From contig OY762913.1 in assembly GCA_963666535.1 (NCBI GenBank), forward strand, positions 2,542,001-2,606,000: 64,000 bases of DNA, written 5' to 3'. Both the position numbers and the translations under genes were made by a program. Below the pieces are notes generated by a model, which worked only from the letters and a program-made list of their open reading frames with translations, had not been told where the DNA came from and did not search any database. The DNA comes from G963666535 sp963666535 (GTDB lineage: Bacteria; Bacillota; Clostridia; Oscillospirales; Oscillospiraceae). Below are positions 37,501 through 43,925 of the stretch, piece after piece; the stretch's first letter is position 1; every line of letters starts with the position of its first letter.

Positions 37501-38122
37501 GTCCGCCGCTGCCGTTGCTGTAGGTCAGTGTGGCAGTGTCGATCTCCGCGTAAGCGGTATGATTGGCGCCGGATGGCACCTCCACTGGAGATTGGGCATT
37601 CCCGTACAAGCGAACGCCGCTGGTGGTAAGCTGCTGATAGAAAGATTCCAGGGAAGCGCGTTGCGCGGTGCTCAGCGTGGCATTACCGCTGAAATACTTG
37701 TCCTGAATTTTCTGAAGTTCATCCTCGATCTCGACCATGGTTTTGAGGTTTTCCAGCGTCAAAGAGGTGCCATCCACAGTCACGGTCCTGCTCAAGTCGG
37801 TGCTCGGATCATTGACAAGCTGTTCCACCTCATCTAGGGTCAGCTTTTCCCCCTCTAAAATCACATCTGAGGTCACCAGGTTGCCCTCCTGATCCAGAAG
37901 TCCCAAACGAATCAATTCCTCCATGACCGTCTGTGCCTCGGCATCGCTTCCGCACAGATCTTCCAGTAACGCCAGAATCTGCTGGTTCTCCTCTGCGGAG
38001 TTGCCTTTGGTTGCACTGACCGCCGCCATCGCCCCGGTGGGCAGTAACCCAATCATCAGGGCAAGGGATAGTCCGACAGCCAGAAGCCTCCGAAAAAAAG
38101 CATTCCATCTAATATCCTTCAT
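28553..38122 (-). CDS. Giant secreted SLH-domain surface protein (3189 aa)
   Basis: A 3189-aa multidomain cell-wall protein. A signal peptide is at residues 1-34 (basic start, LLAVGLSLALMIGLLPTGAMA). A helical region follows, then a Calx-beta-like segment near 195-310 (VTVTLKDSDGNPLAEV), an Ig-like Big_2-type segment (FAWSSSDEDIATIDKDGKIS), a long beta-propeller-like or repeat middle part, CARDB-like segments, and a cadherin-like beta-sandwich (LNQIDVTVTAADGKTTQDY). A (TP)n linker lies at 2800-2818. Three SLH modules occupy about 3008-3189, with TRGMLVTVLGNLAG, TRAQLAAILTSF and TRAEIAVMLNRI as their conserved ends, for binding pyruvylated wall polymer. No enzyme motif is evident; adhesin or S-layer-associated roles are inference. 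Confidence 0.93.
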   Translation of the reverse strand: MKDIRWNAFFRRLLAVGLSLALMIGLLPTGAMAAVSATKGNSAEENQQILALLEDLCGSDAEAQTVMEELIRLGLLDQEGNLVTSDVILEGEKLTLDEVEQLVNDPSTDLSRTVTVDGTSLTLENLKTMVEIEDELQKIQDKYFSGNATLSTAQRASLESFYQQLTTSGVRLYGNAQSPVEVPSGANHTAYAEIDTATLTYSNGSGGQSVTVTLKDSDGNPLAEVPASGVTISYRFVSGSAVSGTNFTDTSGFDGELNFEAGSNEIQKKITFTIQNDTSRFEGQKTFLIQFYDPQGICLNDHMLAVEKKVVIQGSYTWGGIDYKSSISLDAEFNITFPDCIPGSLDDIRTWKFGDPYYRTNDVPFTVPDDVEQFMREEDIYSACRLSYTPNVGHSGSKETFHVILGKDDNTDDAFDYYISLMYAQDSTYDQQYWPTLHSKTTDPSTFVFQPEKLYHAVDNHTSGGYIYVDTLQVNVDPNGTCEIEFFDNAAPKVKSVSTPSGMTFQYGQSVPIVVTYSEPVDLENVQLVVNGEVTLTPEENGSKGVRQATFLYPVKSVEQSSTLKVTDVTGAVDLSGNAQKTFDDDDDGTTIKDVMTDLSKYYSFTTDATAGVVTDDHGNQAGTVTLPVSNNDWTKWIEQERKSDETGKYFVPSVCASIDGGTTKIPLYCVEDANSGALTGLSGTFTPARNTTDDSVTRAVEFYYADDGTNFHLMPGKFAAYTVAPAVYLVSGDLSITDHFSADCTTFAQDAAALQLTYSVSNSDATWKSADDFAWSSSDEDIATIDKDGKISLTGSKMGDVTFTLTAKNGGAEGKAVTVDSRTLHVKVGLSPFLNIPEGVNRIILQEGQDAEVRWTSNLITKYAEKNLDPVFTVTTYKAVYGEGSTIAEKGEQIDQQTVTGAASCVIPAGVLTGVSVGSQCSYLVEVSAVNPYDASQTLTATAYISMISKPATVRLGKLANYFITDSTAELPITWTLENFDTQNGAQFAFQITKNSDGGSVETAVTNTENAGGSYNFSIPAVSEGFKEAYTVTVKAKNSADSTWSYDSFVLYVYSDSALKLWINGAEAGSSLTMSNLGKISKMTSEQILALNRDINLKNVISINYGDYAWGQVSDQIQWASSNDSAASVNYKDVNLYSDIQDLDYTSYRPADTFILSGLKDGQTTITATHAATGKSVSLDVTVQTLKDKLYLFQISPKAKTALTYTNGKGEQLTVETNDDGELALYDESGIASEINMKSTYGGDVYMGTLYNGLVSSEKDSTKLQLYPVNYFQLRKVATAELYFKNPDGTAFSGNVILRGGVYKNGGYCADAKLNETDGKEGQTITIGADGKFTVQMDSDQFWVKDSSEVLQADDQLEFIFEVRFPEDTYFPRLLHINCSTGTEDAIRFGTKTVRVEPVSDGETDKPFIVTQDVDYGYQNGVVYDVRNDTGSIGPGQTASEVKLITTVMWWGEDVNSDNSKHKLTLQDQYQITPSGQTSESLVYPFSSIKATRNTFTMNSQTMEGWLNSGESRRMTLLEMGADGTLYQTVTLPFSIANMIGVETVEDSGEINDFYQSIPENMVADAGALPDGVSDKIIQYGLNFLCNLNIDKEDTAGMFSVALSPTADPTVFSALLYVNLGNMSNDNVTGIYTQNDITDDEDHLPSVMDVVAMQKGQYLSKQKKTYEKNKSKKTNSSGKVSYTFGGSMEGELKYQNGEWCFYVLNGGFNAGGGYSKNWEYNTSVGGVPVTGEFTVGGTAEVIFKAAVLRGDDIRAEYDEDSINDYLTTLRLYAYLRAFGGLGFDFSVAALKIGAYGQISLDSQNAFLNRFKRKTLTGQTLSVDGKTGVEFVAKFLFVSYEKDLASIHFNIASEEYNDWDEIQTAWKEIIKQSELDLGVTSLKSAYLPLSDSEVLVPVSSSTQIESRDYLDEFPRAWSGTASSAKGLLRAAGVSSMGVSVLQSNAYPYSDPVLTKDGQLLLYLSDGDSADVEDTGVYWSKYASGGYASPQALEINSTGCGDSQLKAAGTADFAAAAWVQQSSSLQKEAGDAVTDADIALMSNSTEIMTAIYNGTDWTTMRLSDNSTPDLAPVVATNGQRVLVAWRSVYASDASQPLNFSGSDTILYRIYDKETAQWSDAQTLYNGTSGNVKGLEAAMLSDGTASIAYTIAADDGDAAESITGSNLETVYAVVGTEDDSVVKNVRLTNDNNPDENPQITTTTFGDGTERFVLGWFSQQSADGVPTDDIRLCAFDRSGTLYDNFIESISSVNANDSVNIGSNFRFVSNAENLDDLSILWTETADMGEGASEASAQDLLRAVKFRSTDDGKVFVSAPLTLAEMADDTLIDSFDAYHGEDNQVRVVLLDTDYSGDSTESNLCTAFGTFHNTVGISYVGVDPSSIIRGMSVPVQFSLYNAGLDPIDSIQVNLGGKTTNFSYLGLLPNGNVTLTAYYDIPEDQLTNPDYTVTAHFSESSEIDTETGTLYLDIPDVGISKLEQVSDTDGKRVMQVTLYNDSSSVLAGSGRSVKLGLYTDADCTQLAKQVAGQESGDVFTVDTGDLAMVDAGAYTHQLTFDIQSYVGSGNEIPDTGVRLYMKAWIEQSTGGGADTISEYDDTNNVESILYASRLNLYHDPVSISTVQTNEAGGTKTVVTLRNNSLVTTQTGNLVVSLLDGSGNILETRQSYDKSKENSGLITLGCEGTATETFQFDRQGESLAVSYSNAVLDDAQSNPDLAALSLSGVPIQFESGQTEYEGEVNQAKQTLVSATTKDPSATVTVNGSQTDLGNILLPLNSGLNQIDVTVTAADGKTTQDYLVMVNNSVPTPTPTPTPTPTPTPTPTSGSDTDGASDRVSFRATAVDGIATLNISDSELQQLIQSVSQQGGDQVSITPAITGEASKVNFKLSGTSITRLQTAGLKLNLGKASLNLVVGSGALSALGALGANTVTFTFGTTDSGYVVSVLADGKAVEAVPGLTALVPVSGGTGSTVAVLEREDATEEVNRLSFLENGVLHVPLSGGSTFSVRDGSRNFSDADGNWAEDSIRFVVARGMFHGYSDNQFHPDESMTRGMLVTVLGNLAGVDADQYGTDSFRDVKTGEYYAGYAAWAAEAGIVKGLEDGTFGGDMPVTRAQLAAILTSFLNRTGLQLKEQVPQDAAFADRDQIDSYAQNAVNTLYRAGVLGGKPGNRFDPDAGATRAEIAVMLNRIIADIQR
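29670..29723. repeat. 6-bp tandem repeat coding the Thr-Pro linker
   Basis: Nine tandem units of GTGGGT/GTCGGT-like hexamers encode an alternating Thr-Pro linker just before the C-terminal part of the giant SLH protein. Copy-number change would lengthen or shorten the linker without shifting the frame. One-base loss would truncate the protein before its wall anchor. Confidence 0.85.
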
Positions 38123-38178
38123 TTCCAGTTACATCTCTCTTCTACGATTTGTACATTTATTTTTAAAATATTACTTTA

Positions 38179-38207
38179 ATTATAAAATCATTGTTCTTTC
38201 TGCGCAA
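38179..38207 (-). promoter_or_regulatory. Likely sigma-A-type promoter of the giant SLH gene
   Basis: On the - strand TTGCGC, a 17-base spacer and a perfect TATAAT lie about 55 bases upstream of the SLH ATG, in AT-rich DNA. The -10 box and spacing are ideal; the -35 box is only half-matched. Confidence 0.55.
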
Positions 38208-38463
38208 TGTACCAAAGTGCAGTCCTGGACAGCAAAAAGAAAAATATCATAGAAGTAGAACGAATACACCCGAATATAATGGAATTAAGGAGAGACAGGA
38301 TGGTAAGGGGATCACTAGGATGCTGTAACGATGAGACATCGTCCTTTCTGTCCATTTTATCCCGCCATATAAAAAACAGCTCATGGCTGGGGATTAATCG
38401 TTTTTTTGTCAAAAAAGATGATTGATCTGATAATATTAAAGATAACGGAAAGGAGGTGGATGC
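38208..38463. other. Divergent intergenic region (38123-38463), no gene seen
   Basis: The 341-base gap between the SLH gene (-) and the 110-aa gene (+) is AT-rich and holds the SLH promoter above. Short open frames on both strands lack ribosome sites and family-like sequence. An excellent ribosome site, GGAAAGGAGGTGGATGC, ends the gap in front of the 38464 start. The -10/-35 boxes for the + strand are not obvious. Confidence 0.5.
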
Positions 38464-38796
38464 ATGGACAAGTTAACAGATGACGATATCCGGAATATGA
38501 GCAAGGTTACAATCCAGACTGCGGCAAAGCATCTTGGAATATCTGCAAACTCTGTTACATTAGGAATGAGAAACGCGCTTCTTCCGATAGGCTTTGCGGC
38601 CAAGAAGGAAGACGGAGCCAGGTATTCTGACAGCTGGACATATGTCATAGTCCCTGAGCGGCTTATCGCCTATAAGAATGGCAAGATCAATGAAATTCAA
38701 GTTAAAAACATAGAGGATAATCTCAGGACTATTATCAAGAATTTTGAGAAAATGAGGCAAGACCTGCTTTTTCTATTAAAAGAAGACGCAGAATAG
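38464..38796 (+). CDS. Small putative DNA-binding protein (helix-turn-helix-like)
   Basis: A 110-aa protein. Residues 12-45 (VTIQTAAKHLGISANSVTLGM) look like an excisionase/MerR-type helix-turn-helix, followed by AKKEDGARYSDSWTYVIVPERLIAYK, a wing-like stretch. The C-terminal 45 residues are a charged helix. Very strong ribosome site (AAAGGAGGTG) and ATG at 38464. Base composition is poorer in GC than the flanking SLH and B12 regions, in line with transfer. It is close upstream of the frameshifted GYW-module gene and may be in the same unit. I do not recognise a specific family. Confidence 0.65.
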   Translation: MDKLTDDDIRNMSKVTIQTAAKHLGISANSVTLGMRNALLPIGFAAKKEDGARYSDSWTYVIVPERLIAYKNGKINEIQVKNIEDNLRTIIKNFEKMRQDLLFLLKEDAE

Positions 38797-38819
38797 GAGG
38801 GATAACACTATTCAATTCA

Positions 38820-39974
38820 TTGTTTGATGAGAACAATAACAAAGATGCTGGTAAGCAAAATGCTCATGAAGAGGAGGTGACCCCTGAAGTGGGAGAATTG
38901 GTCCTTGATAGGAAATCCGTTTATGAAGAAATCTGGACTGAGTCAGCGGCAAAAGTCGCGCGGAAATATGGTATCATATATGGTAGTTTTCTTTCCATCT
39001 GCCGCGAAAACGCAATTCCTGTTCCTCCATCTGGATACTGGACAAAAGTTGAAATGGGAAGGCCTGCCGAAAGGACACCTCTGCCAGAATCTGAAATATC
39101 AACGGTGACATTTATTACAGGCGAATCAGCAAAACGGAGAAAAACGCAGAAAGAGGATGAGACAACCGAAGCGCCTCCTGCAGTAAAGCAACCGGAAGAA
39201 TCAGGATTGTCAAAGGTAGAAGAAGGAAATACCGAGATAGCAGATACTGCTTTTCCGGAAGATGATAAGGTGCCGCTTAAAGTATATATCAAGTCTCCTT
39301 CCGCAACCGGGATAAATGGCAGAGATATATTGTATGCGGAAGTATGGGAAAATCCGCCGTCAGTCGTAGCCAAAAAATACGGGACTACGAACTGGTCCAT
39401 CAGGAACATGTGCAAGAAAATGGATGTTCCTCTGCCGGATCGTGGTTATTGGGCCAAGGTCAAAGCCGGGAAGCCCATTGAAAAGGCACCGCTGCCGAAA
39501 ATCAAGAAGGTTGCGGATGAGAACAAGCCGAAGACAGGCAATTCAAGAAAGCTTCAGATTCCGGAAAACTCGCTGGAATTTATGAAGGAAGACGGAAGGA
39601 AAACCATTATTGCGGTAGCAGAAAAGCTACGAGTCGCCGGTTCGGGAAGCAAGCTCCATAAGCATGTTGAAGCATATAAGACTGAATGCGAAGAATGGTA
39701 CGATCTTGACTCAAAGGGTATCAATATGCGTTATGGCTCAAAGCTTGAACCTCCGACTATGGCTGCAGAGATTTCGAAGGCTAGTTATCCCCGGGCATTC
39801 CATATAATAGATGCGATTTTGAAGGCGGTTCTCCCATATAACGGAGCATTGTTATCTGACTATCAACACAACTATAGATTCAGTATAAATGGTGAGTTAG
39901 TAGTTTTTCAGATAACAGAATCAAAGCTTGAAATTCCTCACGAAGTAACAAAGCAGGAAAAATGGAACTGCTGA
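38820..39974 (+). CDS. Protein with two YG/GYW modules, N-terminal part (frameshifted)
   Basis: 384 residues. Two similar modules lie near 32-90 and 168-225: each reads Y-x-E-(I/V)-W, then VARKYG or VAKKYG, then a cysteine helix (SFLSICREN; SIRNMCKKM), then IPVPPSGYW or VPLPDRGYW, AKV and a G-(R/K)-P-x-E...PLP tail. I recall this module in many uncharacterised bacterial proteins; its helix layout suggests DNA binding, which is inference. The first start is TTG at 38820 with AGGAGG 19 bases before; a GTG at 38889 with GAGGAGG nearby is an alternative. The frame ends at 39974, but the family sequence continues in the +/- frame from 39962. Confidence 0.65.
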   Translation: MFDENNNKDAGKQNAHEEEVTPEVGELVLDRKSVYEEIWTESAAKVARKYGIIYGSFLSICRENAIPVPPSGYWTKVEMGRPAERTPLPESEISTVTFITGESAKRRKTQKEDETTEAPPAVKQPEESGLSKVEEGNTEIADTAFPEDDKVPLKVYIKSPSATGINGRDILYAEVWENPPSVVAKKYGTTNWSIRNMCKKMDVPLPDRGYWAKVKAGKPIEKAPLPKIKKVADENKPKTGNSRKLQIPENSLEFMKEDGRKTIIAVAEKLRVAGSGSKLHKHVEAYKTECEEWYDLDSKGINMRYGSKLEPPTMAAEISKASYPRAFHIIDAILKAVLPYNGALLSDYQHNYRFSINGELVVFQITESKLEIPHEVTKQEKWNC

Positions 39975-40516
39975 AATATGAGGAAGCCAAAAGCAAAGGG
40001 CGCTATGCATATAAGCCCAATGTACTCAAGTATGATCACCCCTGGAGCGGAATGCTGTACATGACTGTAGGCAGCAATAAATTCCGGGATTGCAACGCAT
40101 ATAAATCGGAAGACCGCATCGGTGAAATTCTGATTGCCTTCTATGAAGCATCATATCCTGTCAGGTTAAAAAGGCTTGAAGAGGAAGAGAAGCGCCGTAA
40201 AGAACAGGAAGAGTATGAGCGAAGGGAACGAATCAAAGAGCGATATAATAGCGAAATAGACAGGGTGCGAGCTTTGGTTAATGCCGCAGAGGATTACGAT
40301 ATAGCCCACAAGATAAGGGCTTATGTACAGTCATCTGAAAACCGCATGGATACCGATGAAGGGTTGACCCCGGAGCAAGGTGGATGGATCGCTTGGGCAA
40401 AGTTAAAAGCCGACTGGTTTGATCCTTCTGTGGCGCGCGAAGATGAATTTTTAGGAAAGCGGGAACATAGCGCAGACCCTGAGGATAAAAGGCTTGAACG
40501 CAAATACAGGTGGTAA
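39962..40516 (+). CDS. GYW-module protein, C-terminal part in shifted frame
   Basis: 184 residues beginning MELLKYEEAKSKGRYAYK and rich in charged helix (RLEEEEKRRKEQEEYERRE). In the family as I remember it, this charged helical part directly follows the preceding one in a single chain. The two frames meet at a run of five A bases (39958-39962). One more A would fuse them into about 565 residues. The ATG at 39962 lacks its own ribosome site, so without the fusion this piece would depend on coupling or would not be made. Frameshift mutation, programmed slippage, or a sequencing error all remain possible. Confidence 0.6.
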   Translation: MELLKYEEAKSKGRYAYKPNVLKYDHPWSGMLYMTVGSNKFRDCNAYKSEDRIGEILIAFYEASYPVRLKRLEEEEKRRKEQEEYERRERIKERYNSEIDRVRALVNAAEDYDIAHKIRAYVQSSENRMDTDEGLTPEQGGWIAWAKLKADWFDPSVAREDEFLGKREHSADPEDKRLERKYRW

Positions 40517-40824
40517 TTCAACAAGCAAATTATCTGAAAAAAGACAACCGACTTTTTGTGATGTCTTCAGGTACAAACGAAAAAAGGAGCAGCCTGCATC
40601 ACATGGGATAAATCCTATGATGTGGGCTACTTCCTTTGTCTTTAATTGATTGGTTCTGGAATCGGGCACTTGGATGCGAACCGCCTAATGGGTCTGGTTC
40701 ACACTTGGGGCGTTTTTATAATATCTCTCATGCAAGATGTTTTTGACAATGGCGGAGACGGTCGTGGATCACTTTTCGGTACCGCCAATAGTTGGACCTG
40801 TTGAAAAACCACGTTATTTTCTTG
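40517..40824. other. 308-base gap with an imperfect hairpin, no gene
   Basis: A hairpin-like stretch at 40582-40636 pairs AAAGGAG/CTTCCTTT-type arms and CATCACAT with ATGATGTG, a plausible terminator for the gene upstream. The rest, up to the decayed transposase, holds only short doubtful frames. Confidence 0.45.
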
Positions 40825-41736
40825 CTATACACAGCTTTTGTTCATTCTTTCCAAAATCATGCGCTTATCAAAAACGAAAAAGATGGCTTTCGCCATCCGC
40901 TTTAGGTTTAATGCCGATGCCGCAAGGAGTCATTCCTGGGTCGCACCAAGTATGCCTCTCTTTGGGGTTTTGGATACGAGGTGTTCTCGCTTAAGAACCG
41001 AGAAACTGCCTTCGCTCCATATTTTGCGTTTCCTCATCATCTCAAAATATTGTGGCGTTCCTACCCATTCATGTCCCCTATGAAATGCTGGATAGCAGCT
41101 ACTTGCCAGAATTCGTCTCCGTTTTCCCATTTTGTCAAAACAAGTAGGACGTTGGGGACACGCTGTACAGGCTGTGCCATCGGTCTGGTAACAACGGAGA
41201 TATTTCCCCGTGGAACGGTTGCAATTCAGCCGACGGCAGGTCAGTGACATCCCTTCGGGGCAGAGAAACAGGTCGGCTTCTGGGACATAAGTGAAGCCGT
41301 ATTTTTGAGGACTGTTGGGAAAATCAATGGACGGCATATAACCGGTAATTCCTAAGAGCTCTAGTCCGGGATGCACGGCACCGGTATCATATCCACGATC
41401 TAATGCAATAGCTTGATATTGAAGACCACTAATCCGCATCTGTTTTTCAAGATGCCGGAGAATAACAAGGCTTTCTTTCTTGTTGGCTGGATAGACATCG
41501 ATGCCTGTTAAAATGCCACACTTGCAATCGGTTGTGGCCTCCCAAAGATAGCCAATTCCACGCTTTGTGCCGTGATGAATGTAACCACATTCCGGATCTG
41601 TAGTACTTGTCGTATGAATCTCAACACAGATCCCGTATTGCACCTTATCCACTTTTCGATAAGTAAAAGCAGGGATGCGAACCGTGCGCACCTCCCGCAC
41701 GAGATGGTCTGAAAATCTCCGTCCTCGCAGGCCCTT
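40825..41736 (-). pseudogene. IS1182-type transposase remnant
   Basis: The - strand encodes the C-terminal two thirds of an IS1182-family transposase: DRGYDTGAVHPGLELLG, a zinc-knuckle-like ACTACPQRPTC and RKIWSEGSFSVLKREHLVSK followed by KRGILGATQE. An in-frame TGA (40930-40932) then interrupts it, and the family C-terminus LLAASALNLKRMAKAIFF continues in frame to a TAG at 40825. The N-terminal third is missing; the frame meets a stop at 41743, next to the tRNA terminator. It is dead and probably older than the element to its right. Confidence 0.8.
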
Positions 41737-41757
41737 TAATTTCTAGAAAAAGTTATG

Positions 41758-41793
41758 AAAAAGCGGCTAAATCATCTGATTTAGCCGCTTTTA
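41758..41793 (-). terminator. Terminator of the disrupted tRNA gene
   Basis: AAGCGGCTAAAT/ATTTAGCCGCTT form a perfect stem followed on the - strand by a T-rich run. It sits directly behind the tRNA CCA end (41794), as expected for a tRNA transcription unit. Confidence 0.8.
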
Positions 41794-41825
41794 TGGTGGA
41801 GACGAAGAGGATCGAACTCTCGACC
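41794..41825 (-). other. tRNA 3'-end relic (half of an attachment site)
   Basis: On the - strand these 32 bases read as the last part of a tRNA: a T arm with GAGAG-TTCGATC-CTCTT, a 7-base acceptor strand CGTCTCC, discriminator A and encoded CCA. The 5' two thirds are absent; instead the recombinase-bearing element begins. The acceptor and T stem suggest an alanine-type tRNA, but I cannot fix the identity without the anticodon. I do not see the matching 5' half elsewhere in the window. Confidence 0.75.
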
Positions 41826-41880
41826 GTGGTGTGCAAATAAAACTACGGATTTGTTATTTCCATTTTCTAATATCGGCTGC

Positions 41881-42198
41881 TCACATCGGAATGTGCACAT
41901 ACCCGACGTACTTGAAATAAATCGTGACTTTCTGAGTCTTACTGCCGTCCGGCTGCGTCTCACGTTGGGATACCTCGATCCGCTCAATCAGCGTGTGTAG
42001 AACATGGGCGTCCAGCTCCTGCAGGTCTGTGTATTTTTCGATCAGAGAGGTGAACTGCTCCGCCTTGATGACAGCCTCGTCCACTTCCCGCACGGCGGCT
42101 TCATAATCATCCAGCACCACTTTCAGCTCCCGCTGTTCCTGATCATACCCAGCAGCCAGTGTGGCGAACCGTTCGTCTGTAATTGCCCCGGCGGCATT
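41881..42198 (-). pseudogene. C-terminal tail of the serine recombinase, beyond an in-frame stop
   Basis: These 105 codons continue the recombinase frame directly after a TAA (42199-42201) and read like the usual C-terminal coiled-coil/beta tail: ITDERFATLAAGYDQEQREL, LIEKYTDLQELDAHVLHTLI and ERIEVSQRE. No separate ribosome site is evident for the tail. The same stop and tail occur in the second copy at 63509-63829. The tail sequence is well preserved despite the stop. Confidence 0.7.
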
Positions 42199-43548
42199 TT
42201 ACTCCAGCAACTTGCGGATGATTCCGTCCAACGTCTCGATACGCTTGCGGGCCTTCTCTGCCTCTTTTTTCCGATCCTTCAGCTTGCCCTGAGCGCTCTC
42301 CGCCAGCGCCGCCGTCAGCATCTTCTCGTAGCGTTTATGATACAAACGGGCGTATTGCGCGTTGCGCCGGATGGCATCCAACACGACGGCCTTGATCTGT
42401 TTTTCGCTGATGTAATGGGTCGAGCAGTATTCCTTGCCGTAGCGCATATAGTACCAGCACTTATACTGTCCGCTGTCCGGAACGGTTTTTCGAGGCGCGC
42501 GGGAGTAGGACAGCGCGCTTCCGCAGTCGGCGCAGTAAAGAAGCCCCGCAAACATTTGAGGTTTCCCATCCTTGCAGGCGCGGGAGCGGACGGCGATTTG
42601 CTTTTGAACGTTCTCCCACTGCGCCGGCGTGGTCAGCGCCTCGTGGGTGTTCTCCGCCACAATCCAATTTTCTTTCGGAGCCTTTTCACTTTTGCCCTTC
42701 ATCGTCTTGCTGGTGCGGCGTCCGTTGACGGTATTGCCCAGATAGACCGGATTGGTCAGAATCGCCTTGACAGATGTCACATGCCATTTGGAGTCGTGGA
42801 GGTAGTAGCCGTTGGTGAAATAATCGGGATTCTTTTCGATAAAGTAGGAGATGGGGTTAAGGATACCCTCGTTCTGCATGGTTTTGGCGATTTTGTTATA
42901 CCCCGCGCCATCTTCCGCCATAGCGAAGATTTGTCTCACAATTCCGGCGGCTTCCTCGTCCACAAGCAGATGGTGCCGATCCTGTGGATCGCGGATATAC
43001 CCATACGGTGCTTTCGATCCGAGGAACATTCCGTGCTTCGCCCTGGCTTTTTTCGCGTCCCGCGTTTTCTCCGAAATGTTCTGCGCATACTCGTAGTTCA
43101 TGATATTGAGGATGGGCACATTCAATCCGTAGTTACCGTTGGCGCTGTCCACGTGGTCGCCGATGGCGATAAAGCGTACCCCTTTTTCAATGAAATATTT
43201 ATGGAGATAAACGCCTGCCTCGAAGTAGTTGCGGGCGAAACGCGAGAGATCTTTGCATACGACGGTGTTGATTTCGCCACGTTCAATGGCCTCAATCATC
43301 CGCTTGAATGCGGGGCGCTCAAAGGTGGTGCCGGAGACGCCGTCGTCGAGGAACAGCTCGACCAGAACATAACCGTGTTCCTTGCAGTAGTCTGTAATAA
43401 TGGATTTCTGCGTCTGGATGCTCTCGCTCTCACCTTTGTTGCGATCCTCCACCGACAGCCTTCCGTAGCCGCCGACTTTCACGATATTCACTTTATTTTC
43501 GGTTAAATAAATGGGACTTATAAGATTCGCTGCTGCCTGTGTTTGCAT
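42199..43548 (-). CDS. Large serine recombinase (site-specific integrase), stop-shortened
   Basis: 449 aa. The N-terminal resolvase domain has the catalytic Ser32 in GGYGRLSVEDR, then DDGVSGTTFERPAF and CKDLSRFARNYFEAG. A recombinase domain follows (GSKAPYGYIRD, HHLLVDEEAAGIVRQIF), then a zinc-ribbon domain (LLYCADCGSALSYSR...STHYI) and a coiled coil ending IETLDGIIRKLLE before TAA. The ATG at 43548 has AAGGAG at a 6-base spacing. In-frame sequence beyond the TAA gives the family's usual length of about 555 residues. Such enzymes cut and rejoin attachment sites; here the site is a tRNA 3' end. Confidence 0.9.
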   Translation of the reverse strand: MQTQAAANLISPIYLTENKVNIVKVGGYGRLSVEDRNKGESESIQTQKSIITDYCKEHGYVLVELFLDDGVSGTTFERPAFKRMIEAIERGEINTVVCKDLSRFARNYFEAGVYLHKYFIEKGVRFIAIGDHVDSANGNYGLNVPILNIMNYEYAQNISEKTRDAKKARAKHGMFLGSKAPYGYIRDPQDRHHLLVDEEAAGIVRQIFAMAEDGAGYNKIAKTMQNEGILNPISYFIEKNPDYFTNGYYLHDSKWHVTSVKAILTNPVYLGNTVNGRRTSKTMKGKSEKAPKENWIVAENTHEALTTPAQWENVQKQIAVRSRACKDGKPQMFAGLLYCADCGSALSYSRAPRKTVPDSGQYKCWYYMRYGKEYCSTHYISEKQIKAVVLDAIRRNAQYARLYHKRYEKMLTAALAESAQGKLKDRKKEAEKARKRIETLDGIIRKLLE

Positions 43549-43640
43549 AATTCGCTCCTTTCCCGGACTGTTGTCCCCGCAGCAGCAACCTGTCAAACAC
43601 ACGATACCACAGGTTCTGCCGCAAAGCTATTGAAATGATT

Positions 43641-43841
43641 TCAGACCGTGGCTTTTTTATCACTATCGTCCGGCGCATAATCGTCAGGTTCGAGGTCGTC
43701 CAGCATCAGCTTCCCCAGAAGGCGGAAAATGCTGTCCTCGCCGAGATAACGGCTCTCCACCAGAAACGTCGTGCCGTCGATTTCCAACGCCGTTTCTCCC
43801 AGATGAACCGGCAAAAGATAATTGGTCGATTTGTTTTTCAT
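43641..43841 (-). CDS. Small TnpW-like element protein
   Basis: A 66-aa acidic protein: NYLLPVHLGETALEIDGTTF, then a short FRLLGKLMLDDLEPDD tail. The layout (start near YxLPVxLG, ending with an ILRLL-type helix) recalls the TnpW family found beside recombinases in clostridial elements; the function of that family is unknown. The ATG at 43841 has GAAGGAAAAT in front. It lies about 90 bases upstream of the recombinase start on the same strand. Confidence 0.6.
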   Translation of the reverse strand: MKNKSTNYLLPVHLGETALEIDGTTFLVESRYLGEDSIFRLLGKLMLDDLEPDDYAPDDSDKKATV

Positions 43842-43925
43842 TGTATTTTCCTTCCTTTTTGGTGGGCGTGGGAGCACGGAAACTCCCGCGCCCTGGTTAA
43901 TTTTTCATAAATCGGAGGCCTCTGC

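Noticed and set aside
38188..38425. Short frames on both strands between the giant SLH gene and the 110-aa gene
   Set aside because: They overlap each other and the proposed promoter, have no ribosome sites and show no family-like sequence.
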